Shown here: positions 7,087-13,038 of the stretch, in pieces
Layout: each line of letters starts with the position of its first letter
How positions within the stretch are numbered: position 1 is the stretch's first letter
From: a virus
Length of the DNA: 20,071 nucleotides
Reading direction: 5' to 3' (one strand)
Virus record (IMG/VR): IMGVR_UViG_3300035698_003878
Coordinates: 1 to 20,071 of that record
Program-made: the position numbers and the translations under genes
Notes under the pieces: model-generated
Database searches by the model: none
Told to the model about the DNA's origin: nothing
What the model saw: only the letters and a program-made list of their open reading frames with translations

Positions 7087-7992
7087 TTAAGCCGTCGTTG
7101 TCGGCGAGCCAAAGGTTATTGTGATTTCATCGTTTCCTGCCGAAGCCGATCTATTAGCTTGGAAATCGATTTCATCTGTCTGAATTCCTTCACGATCTCC
7201 CGGCTGGATATTTGTGAATTGCAGTTTCGGCATTGCAAAAGTGATCCCGCTTACGGTCAAAGTGAAAGCCGCTTCCGTCCCGATGATCCATTCTCCGAAG
7301 ACATCTTTGGTTGCGACAAGGCCCGATTCTGGATTGATACTGCCCACAACTTTCCTGTCAGTAATTGCTGCGTATACATATCCGTCAGAACTATTACCGC
7401 TCTCCCGCAGCATAACTGTATTGCCGAGGTCAATGCGCAACGATTGAATCACCGCCGTTGTCCATGAGCCTATTTCCAACCCGGCGCCCATAAATCGTGG
7501 AGGCCTGCTAGTCGGGAAGGTCGGCGCGAGCATTACGGTGTCCACCGGGGCTATCCAAATGCCGGTGAATGTCCACTCGACTTGTACCGGCTTGCCACTT
7601 TCAAAAACGAAAACGGCATTTCCCATAGCCCCTTTGAGTTTTTTGCAAAGCCCGTTTTCATAAATCCCGAGCGTTATTGTCTTGGCGTTTGTACCTGGGA
7701 CTTCTGAAACTGGAACATACGGTGTTCCTACTAATCCACAGGCTGGCAAAAGGATCGCTGACCAAGCAGAATCAAGCTCAGTCTTGAAGGAACAACTTCC
7801 GCCCAGCGCTCCAGGTTCGGCTGTAAGTTGCGAGAAAGCCGATTGCCCTGGGCGTTCGGCCAATTCAATTTCGGGTGTCATCTCGGCATCGAAGACATTG
7901 AACGCACCATCACTAGCGGTAAGCGCGATAGCCGTCCCTGCTGTCGTTTCTATTTTCGCGGCAAGGACACGTTTCTTTTTCAATAGTGACAT
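7087..7992 (-). CDS. Major tail tube protein (gpV-like), with Thr tag at C-terminus
   Basis: The 301-residue beta-rich protein lies between a tail-terminator-like gene and the tail assembly chaperone, the place of the tail tube subunit (lambda gpV). The start SLLKKKRVLAAKIETTAGTAI resembles the opening of many siphophage tube proteins (kvlaakiEttyGta). The middle includes short strands and the C-terminal region a beta sandwich-like stretch (AAFTLTVSGITFAMPKLQFT...DEITITFGS). It ends SPTTTA directly before TAA, the same tag as in the cement and fibre-like proteins. AGGAG at seven-base spacing supports ATG 7992. The tube assignment rests on position, start pattern and composition. Confidence 0.8.
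   Translation of the reverse strand: MSLLKKKRVLAAKIETTAGTAIALTASDGAFNVFDAEMTPEIELAERPGQSAFSQLTAEPGALGGSCSFKTELDSAWSAILLPACGLVGTPYVPVSEVPGTNAKTITLGIYENGLCKKLKGAMGNAVFVFESGKPVQVEWTFTGIWIAPVDTVMLAPTFPTSRPPRFMGAGLEIGSWTTAVIQSLRIDLGNTVMLRESGNSSDGYVYAAITDRKVVGSINPESGLVATKDVFGEWIIGTEAAFTLTVSGITFAMPKLQFTNIQPGDREGIQTDEIDFQANRSASAGNDEITITFGSPTTTA
7090..7107 (-). repeat. Thr/Pro C-terminal tag copy 2 (SPTTTA, tail tube)
   Basis: The codons before TAA are TCG CCG ACA ACG ACG GCT. They include the exact 13-base word (7094-7106) shared with the fibre-like and cement genes. Confidence 0.75.
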
Positions 7993-8016
7993 TTTAGTTC
8001 TCCTGTATTTATTTCA

Positions 8017-8496
8017 TTATGCTTTTGTATATGGATCGTTTTCGCGTGTGCGATACATCACTTCAATTAGAATTGCGATTCCACTCATCCTCCCGCCTTC
8101 GTCAAACTTGGCCGATCCCTTCATTTCAGTGTTTAATGCCAGGGTGCTTCGTTGGTCATCCTCCATGAGTTTCTTTTCGATGTCAGCGCGGACCTGGTTG
8201 ATCTTGGTGTCGATTGGTGTTGTGGTTTTGTCGCTGGCAATAACAAATGCAACAAGCAAATATTGCTGATTCCACGCTTTCATGCTGACGTTCCCTTGTG
8301 AGGAGAGTTCTTCGTTTTCGTCAGGATCTTCCTGTATCAAGACCACCTTGCCATCCTCGGGGGCCGCGTTGCCCTCAAAACCCGTCCGTGTTGGCCGGAC
8401 GCATACCAGGGTCTGGTTGTAACCATTGCCCGTGGTGACCGCGTTAATGGCCGTCTGGATGTCCTGGCTTATCAGTTCAACAACTGGATTGCTCAT
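8017..8496 (-). CDS. Tail terminator-like protein (gpU position)
   Basis: The 159-residue soluble protein with alternating helix and strand lies between the gpZ-like gene and the tail tube, matching lambda gpU, which caps the tube and joins it to the head. Its C-terminal half (FDEGGRMSGIAILIEVMYRTRENDP) resembles the final strands common in tail-terminator proteins, and the N-terminal helix (VVELISQDIQTAINAV) fits as well. ATG 8496 overlaps the previous stop as ATGA, with GGAG five bases upstream. No direct family motif is visible, so the assignment is chiefly positional. Confidence 0.65.
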   Translation of the reverse strand: MSNPVVELISQDIQTAINAVTTGNGYNQTLVCVRPTRTGFEGNAAPEDGKVVLIQEDPDENEELSSQGNVSMKAWNQQYLLVAFVIASDKTTTPIDTKINQVRADIEKKLMEDDQRSTLALNTEMKGSAKFDEGGRMSGIAILIEVMYRTRENDPYTKA

Positions 8497-9056
8497 TTCT
8501 TCTCCAATAACAGTTTGACCTGGGCGGCCATATATTTTTCGAGAAGGTCAGCAGCTTGTACTCGGATATGGTGATCTTTCCGAAGGTAGGCGCTCAGGAC
8601 CGACGGGCCAAACTTCTCATCAATGCTTAATCGTGCAACGGGTTTGCCGCCTTTTATCTGTCGTTCAAACACACCTCTATGACCTGACGGCATTGTCGAA
8701 ATAAAAGCATGTCGCAGCTTTTCACGTTTACCGGCCAACTTGAAACTGACGCCACTTTTCGTTTCCCGTGCTCCAAAAGCAATCAACGGAGTCAGCCCGC
8801 CCTTCACTCTTATCCGAGCAAATAACCGTGATTTATTCGCTTTCATTACGACAATTTTCTTGCGAATGTCTTTCAGCTTCAGGGGGATGAATTGCCGTAC
8901 AAGTTTCGTAATCTTCGACCGGATAGTTGTTGCAGTCTTGTTAATGGCTCTAGATGCAGCTTTTGGATAACCTCGAGGGATAGCTGATAGCAACCTCTTG
9001 ACTTCTTTCACCTGAGCTTTGTTGAACTCTATGTCGATTAAACCCGATCCAGCCAT
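8493..9056 (-). CDS. Minor tail protein Z-like (GPZ family)
   Basis: The 187-residue very basic protein contains KAASRAINKTATTIRSKITKL at about residues 32-52, the typical ARALNRTA...R...R motif of lambda gpZ-type minor tail proteins, followed by an IPLKLKDIRKKIVVMKAN segment and a glycine-rich middle ending near PSGHRGVFER. Lambda gpZ (192 residues) is of similar length and lies at the same position between the head-tail joiner and gpU. The gpZ family acts late in tail assembly and head joining. Overlaps (ATGA) with the next gene indicate translational coupling. Confidence 0.82.
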   Translation of the reverse strand: MAGSGLIDIEFNKAQVKEVKRLLSAIPRGYPKAASRAINKTATTIRSKITKLVRQFIPLKLKDIRKKIVVMKANKSRLFARIRVKGGLTPLIAFGARETKSGVSFKLAGKREKLRHAFISTMPSGHRGVFERQIKGGKPVARLSIDEKFGPSVLSAYLRKDHHIRVQAADLLEKYMAAQVKLLLEKK

Positions 9057-9060
9057 TATG

Positions 9061-9402
9061 TTAGCTCACTTCTAATCTCAACATCCCGTCGTCATGGTTT
9101 ACCAATCCATTGATTATTCGCGTCTGTACATCTTCACCGAGTCGCAACGCAACATCAATCTTGTCCCCGCCCGTATCTAGCTCGGTGCCACTGATACCGC
9201 CATAATCGTCATCGTCCTTGTCTGTCTGTCTATTCGCCACTGTTATTGTTATATTCTGTCCCATGCCCCCGGGGGCTTGCGATATCCCCTCTGGAGGGTT
9301 CCTGTCCACAACAGCAAGGATTAACCGGGGATTGCCGTTCGCTGGCCTGTAGGTGATTTCCTCGCCAAACTGTTTCAGGATGATTTCCGCGTCACTTGCC
9401 AT
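9061..9402 (-). CDS. Head-tail joining protein (gpFII-like candidate)
   Basis: The 113-residue beta-rich protein has an N-terminal helix (DAEIILKQFGEEITYRPANG) followed by strand-like segments (PRLILAVVDR, NITITVANR) and an internal acidic loop (DKDDDDYGG). In lambda-like phages the small gene directly before gpZ is gpFII, which forms the head surface to which the tail binds, and length (117 in lambda) agrees. The start, with AAGG nine bases upstream, overlaps the end of the methyltransferase gene by 11 bases. The assignment is by position and general pattern. Confidence 0.65.
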   Translation of the reverse strand: MASDAEIILKQFGEEITYRPANGNPRLILAVVDRNPPEGISQAPGGMGQNITITVANRQTDKDDDDYGGISGTELDTGGDKIDVALRLGEDVQTRIINGLVNHDDGMLRLEVS

Positions 9403-10033
9403 GTAGGAATACCTTTTCGTTCACTTGTGATTCTTGCCGTCTGAAAACCATTATCCCTTTGCGCATATATGGGAAGTTGAGTTGCGGCAAGTCGTATTCT
9501 GGTTTGCTAACGAACTCATGCAGGCCATGTGAGGCTTGCGCGTCAAAACACATTCCATGTTCTCTGAATCGATGTATCCACCACGTCGGCGGCTGGCAGT
9601 TGAAATGACCGACTCCGCCCTGGTTGCCCGGCGTTGCTATGAGTAGAGGAGAAAACCTTTTGAGGTTTTCAAGAAATGTGTCGAGTGCTTCCTTTTCGAT
9701 ATGCTCAATCGTCTCGATACAGATTGTCAGGTCGTATTCCTGGCCAGCATCATAAGGGTCTCTCAGGTCAACAATATCTATTATATTCGGATTGATAACC
9801 GTCCGAGTTTTCGCAGAGGGTGATATATCTACACCTTTGATTGCATATCCCGCATTGCTGAAATGCTGCAAGAAGCATCCTGTAGCACACCCGGCATCGA
9901 AAACCGAAGTCACCTCGGGAAACAGCTTTTTCACCGCTTCAAGTAAAACTATCCCGGCCTCGGAATCACAACGATTGATTGTTTCCATAAATCCTGTGTC
10001 ATATATTTCTGCTAATTCGGTGGCAGTCTTCAT
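9392..10033 (-). CDS. Class I SAM-dependent methyltransferase (probable sugar O-methyltransferase)
   Basis: The 213-residue protein has motif I VFDAGCATGC at residues 44-53 (the Gly loop binding SAM), an acidic residue in GVDIS at about 69, and DLTICIETIEHI at 101-112, as in Methyltransf_11/23-type enzymes. HFNCQPPTWWIHRF at about 143-156 is common in the small methyltransferases that sit beside glycosyltransferases in phage and polysaccharide clusters. There is no membrane segment, so it is cytoplasmic. ATG 10033 lies in a TGATG overlap with the GT11-like gene, with GGAG six bases upstream; the GTG at 10036 is less likely. Context suggests it methylates a sugar added by the two upstream glycosyltransferases. 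A small-molecule or nucleic-acid substrate is not excluded. Confidence 0.82.
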   Translation of the reverse strand: MKTATELAEIYDTGFMETINRCDSEAGIVLLEAVKKLFPEVTSVFDAGCATGCFLQHFSNAGYAIKGVDISPSAKTRTVINPNIIDIVDLRDPYDAGQEYDLTICIETIEHIEKEALDTFLENLKRFSPLLIATPGNQGGVGHFNCQPPTWWIHRFREHGMCFDAQASHGLHEFVSKPEYDLPQLNFPYMRKGIMVFRRQESQVNEKVFLHGK

Positions 10034-10752
10034 CACTCGCTCCCCATTATTATATCGTTCTCATTCCAGATGAATCGGGTATGGTTGCCCTCGACATACT
10101 CACAATCACAAAGACCCGGTTCTTTAATGTCTGGACTGAAAACCTTCTTGCCATTGAGCAAAGCAGCCCAGAAACTGAAAGTGGAATTGGCGCGAAAGAT
10201 TACATCGGCCTGTACCATCCACATGAAATCACGCATGAAAGATACGCCTGTTGTAACGTGGAATTTATTCCGTCTTCTGAAATGCTCTTCCCTTTTAGGA
10301 TTCCCGTCGGAAATCCACAGAATATCATCCGCGTCATACCCCTCTTTTATTATTGCTTCAAACGTTGATTTCTTTGATATGACTGTCCGTTCTTCTAAGT
10401 TGTCTTGATAGTCCCCTGCACGAGAATGTGCTGCGACATAAAAAGGGATTGGCTTTGGATATTTCTCAAACCATTTCTTTTTGATTGGCATGATTTGACG
10501 GCAGTATTCAGCGGTGTATAGCTTGAGGAATTCTTGTTTTTGATAGTACCCGTATGGCATGAATTCGGCTTCACAATAAGCCAACCGGGGATCATCCAGG
10601 TCAAAAACTTCCCGGCCGTTCCAATCTTCGGGAACTTCTAATACGGCGTTTCGGTCTCTTGCGTATGCTTTCGCATAGGCATACTGAAACAGCGCATTCC
10701 CGAAACCACCAAACAGACCAATGCTTACAGCTCTAATTATCGCTAAAGACAT
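10033..10752 (-). CDS. GT11-like glycosyltransferase (alpha-1,2-fucosyltransferase family)
   Basis: The 239-residue protein starts with FGGFGNALFQYAYAKA at residues 14-29, the signature of GT11 alpha-1,2-fucosyltransferases (GGlGNqlFqYa.g). HSRAGDY at 109-115 corresponds to the HxRRxD motif that binds GDP-fucose, but the second Arg is Ala. NSTFSFWAALL at 189-199 matches the conserved SSFSwWaA.l motif. Family members are usually about 270-300 residues, so this copy is short in the middle. No membrane segment. It overlaps the end of the two-domain glycosyltransferase by ten bases, with GAGG seven bases upstream of ATG 10752. The sugar donor cannot be fixed from sequence, especially with the altered motif. 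Confidence 0.8.
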   Translation of the reverse strand: MSLAIIRAVSIGLFGGFGNALFQYAYAKAYARDRNAVLEVPEDWNGREVFDLDDPRLAYCEAEFMPYGYYQKQEFLKLYTAEYCRQIMPIKKKWFEKYPKPIPFYVAAHSRAGDYQDNLEERTVISKKSTFEAIIKEGYDADDILWISDGNPKREEHFRRRNKFHVTTGVSFMRDFMWMVQADVIFRANSTFSFWAALLNGKKVFSPDIKEPGLCDCEYVEGNHTRFIWNENDIIMGSE

Positions 10753-12500
10753 TTTACCGCCTCATAGATATTAAGTGTTTCGGCATCGTGTTCAAATCCT
10801 ACCGACGGCAACCAGTCCCTTCCTCCCCAACATTGGCCGTGCATTCCGATGTGTTTGACAAAACTCTCATCGGGGATGAAGTGCCAGAAATGCTTTTCAG
10901 TAAGGTCAAACCCAATCCCTTCATCCCAACCGAAGCCGTCGTGTTTCCAATAATCAGCGTCAAGATCGATCGATCTTATAACCTCTCGTGTCATCACATA
11001 TATCTGAGAGGAGGTTCTTGCCTTAATCCAAAACCCGGTGTGCTGCTTGCCTGATTCAGTCCACGGGAAGGCGACCCATTGCGGTTTGTAAAGCATGTTG
11101 TGAAAATGGTTCGGAAAGATTAACCCTAATCTTTTGCCGTGATTTGCCGATGCAAGATACCGTCGCATTTCGGCCTCGAATTCCATCGTCCTTTCGTACC
11201 AGTCATGGCGAAATAGGACGTCATTCTCGATCCACAAGAACCGCTCCCATTGATCTGATTTCGCTGCTTCACGCATTCGCATAAACGCTGTATGAGCAGA
11301 GGGACCGGGGCCAGGTGTTTTCGGATCGTCTTCTATTATCTCGCCGACACGGAGCTTGAACTCGTAAAGCATCTCCCTAACTCGTTGCGGCCCGAGATCG
11401 TCCGTCGGACAGATAATCACATTCATCAGTAATCGGTTTGCAACACTTGACTTGGAAAGAGACTCCAGAGTTGCCCGGGTATATTCCGGCCTGCCTTTGA
11501 TTTGAATAAATGCGTAGAGATCGGGGAATATCTTCTTAGGTGCGTCTGTGGTTATTCCAATTTCCTTTGCCTTTCTGTAAATGTCTTTTAGAATCCCGAC
11601 CTTTTGCAACCACTCTTTGTCTGTGAATTTCCGATTGTTTTGCACCCGTTCCTTCATCTTCAGTTCGTCTACTGTGAGCATACTATCGTCAAACACATAT
11701 CCAAAACATACTTGCTGGACCAGAGCTCTCATGTCGTCAAACATGATCTGTGTCATGGCTCTCATTATCACACTGGAATCGTTCCGGTCACACGCGTATG
11801 GTCTTGCCGGTTGTTCTTTCGTGTGCCCTCGATATTGGTGATAAGCGATGACGTGAGGTAGTAAGATGATCGGGATATCAAGAAGACCCGCACCACAGCC
11901 CAGGTATTCCTCATCCTGGCCATACCCCCGTCGGGCAGGTAGTCCTGGTAGTAGTTCCCAAGTCGCACGGCTTATGCCGTAACACGCGCCCATTAAACCG
12001 TTAACTCGAGTTAGCCCTTCTTGTTCCAGGGGATCCCAATGCAACCCTAGAAATTCCCTGCCAAGATTGTCGTGATGAGGCTCAAATATCCAATGGCACC
12101 CAAAACAAGGCAGCGGTTTCATTTCATAGCTACCCGAACGGCAACAGATAATGCACGGGCTATTTTCGTCAATCGCTTTGATGTATTCCTGTATCCAGCC
12201 AGAAGTGAATTTCATATGCGCATCGAGGATGATAAATCTGTCGGCGGTTGCCTTATTGATTCCGAACGTTCTTGACACCCCAACACCTTTGAAACCGACA
12301 TGGAAAACCTTCACTCCGTCTATCCAGTGAAGCCCTTCTGCACAACCATCCTCTGAGCTATCATCAATGACAATGATCTCGACAACCGCGCCGTTCGCTG
12401 TGTCCAGTACACACTTGACGGTCGGCTTTAATTCGACCTCATTCCTTGCTGTAATTATCACACTGATGTCTGGTTTCATTTTCTTCCTATTCTCTATCAT
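10743..12500 (-). CDS. Two-domain GT-A glycosyltransferase, N-terminal GT2 domain resembling polypeptide GalNAc-transferases
   Basis: The 585-residue cytoplasmic protein has an N-terminal GT2 domain at about residues 10-230: ISVIITARNE, IIVIDDSSEDG (42-52), GVGVSRTFGINKA, ILDAHMKFTSGW (91-102), GLMGACYGISRATWELL and YGQDEEYLG (193-201). DAH in place of DxD, with the following GLMG..Y.I and Q/E-DEE region, is the pattern of polypeptide GalNAc-transferases and related GT2 enzymes. After a linker (about 240-325) a second GT-A-like domain starts (LYAFIQIKGRPEYTRATLESL) with ENDV at 425-428 as candidate metal-binding motif. Starts at 12500 (GAGG, four-base spacing) or 12479 (MKPDISV, AGGA, five-base spacing) are both plausible. 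A bifunctional enzyme building a two-sugar unit is likely; acceptor unknown. Confidence 0.82.
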   Translation of the reverse strand: MIENRKKMKPDISVIITARNEVELKPTVKCVLDTANGAVVEIIVIDDSSEDGCAEGLHWIDGVKVFHVGFKGVGVSRTFGINKATADRFIILDAHMKFTSGWIQEYIKAIDENSPCIICCRSGSYEMKPLPCFGCHWIFEPHHDNLGREFLGLHWDPLEQEGLTRVNGLMGACYGISRATWELLPGLPARRGYGQDEEYLGCGAGLLDIPIILLPHVIAYHQYRGHTKEQPARPYACDRNDSSVIMRAMTQIMFDDMRALVQQVCFGYVFDDSMLTVDELKMKERVQNNRKFTDKEWLQKVGILKDIYRKAKEIGITTDAPKKIFPDLYAFIQIKGRPEYTRATLESLSKSSVANRLLMNVIICPTDDLGPQRVREMLYEFKLRVGEIIEDDPKTPGPGPSAHTAFMRMREAAKSDQWERFLWIENDVLFRHDWYERTMEFEAEMRRYLASANHGKRLGLIFPNHFHNMLYKPQWVAFPWTESGKQHTGFWIKARTSSQIYVMTREVIRSIDLDADYWKHDGFGWDEGIGFDLTEKHFWHFIPDESFVKHIGMHGQCWGGRDWLPSVGFEHDAETLNIYEAVKCL

Positions 12501-12529
12501 CTATCCTCTGTTTGTTTCATCCCCCAGAG

Positions 12530-12553
12530 GGGAGAGGCTCCATAGCCCCTCCC
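12530..12553. other. Hairpin-forming inverted repeat in the gap between cement protein and glycosyltransferase genes
   Basis: The arms 12530-12539 and 12544-12553 pair over 10 positions with one mismatch around the loop CCAT. The stem is G+C-rich but no T run follows on the minus strand, so it is not a canonical terminator. It sits at the left boundary of the sugar-gene insertion, in the longest intergenic gap (81 bases) of the head operon. Confidence 0.6.
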
Positions 12554-12581
12554 GTCCGAGGAGTGATGAAAGATGCCACCA

Positions 12582-12965
12582 TTACGTCGTTGTCGGCGCA
12601 GCAGTGGTTGTCGCGGCTGTTACATCCGGTGAATTGTTATTTAAGACCACTTTTGCGGCCGTCATTGTTGTTGCTACTTTTGCTTCTGCGGCTCGACCGG
12701 CTGCCACATTTGCGTACTCGGTGTCGGTCAGTTCACTGTTAGTGGCATCCCAATATATCTGCGCGCCAATGACCCACGCGTCAGCAGTTTTCGCATCGAG
12801 ATCATGAACGCCGTCTATCTCGACTTCACCCACGCCGGAACCGGCTGCAATATCTGCAACCGCAATTCCGATAAGGGTTCCCATCACAACGACATCCCCG
12901 GCACTTATCGCCGATCCAGCGTTGGTGTACGTTATCCGGTGTGCTGATTGAATGAATGTATCCAT
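12582..12965 (-). CDS. Capsid cement (decoration) protein, DUF2190-like, with TTTAAPTTT tag
   Basis: The 127-residue protein has the pattern of DUF2190-type capsid cement proteins: hydrophilic start (MDTFIQSAHRITYTNAGSA), ISAGDVVVMGTLIGIAVADIAAG, VEIDGVHDLDA and IGAQIYWDATNSELTDT. Members bind outside the capsid shell of tailed phages, like lambda gpD in role. It is encoded directly after the major capsid fusion, as expected. The final residues AATTTAAPTTT run to the stop and are unlike the rest of the domain; they form the clearest copy of the Thr/Ala/Pro tag found on three other structural proteins. AGGAG ten bases upstream supports ATG 12965. Confidence 0.85.
   Translation of the reverse strand: MDTFIQSAHRITYTNAGSAISAGDVVVMGTLIGIAVADIAAGSGVGEVEIDGVHDLDAKTADAWVIGAQIYWDATNSELTDTEYANVAAGRAAEAKVATTMTAAKVVLNNNSPDVTAATTTAAPTTT
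12585..12617 (-). repeat. Thr/Ala/Pro C-terminal tag copy 3 (AATTTAAPTTT, cement protein)
   Basis: Two TTT blocks are separated by AAP and end at TAA. The codons ACA ACC ACT GCT GCG CCG ACA ACG ACG include the exact 13-base word also found at the ends of the tail tube and fibre-like genes. Confidence 0.8.
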
Positions 12966-13038
12966 TTTTTTATGTCTCCTGAATTCTTGTTTTCGTTTCG
13001 TTATTTCACGCTATCGTTACTATCGTTTGAGTTTCGGT

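Noticed and set aside
7682-8269. 195-codon open frame on the plus strand
   Set aside because: It lies opposite the start of the tail tube gene and most of the tail-terminator-like gene, has no good ribosome site, and its product is low-complexity Ser/Val-rich shadow sequence.
12367-12807. 146-codon plus-strand frame with hydrophobic stretches
   Set aside because: It spans the glycosyltransferase start, the gap and the cement gene end; the Val/Ala runs are the complement of Thr/Ala codons in the tag.
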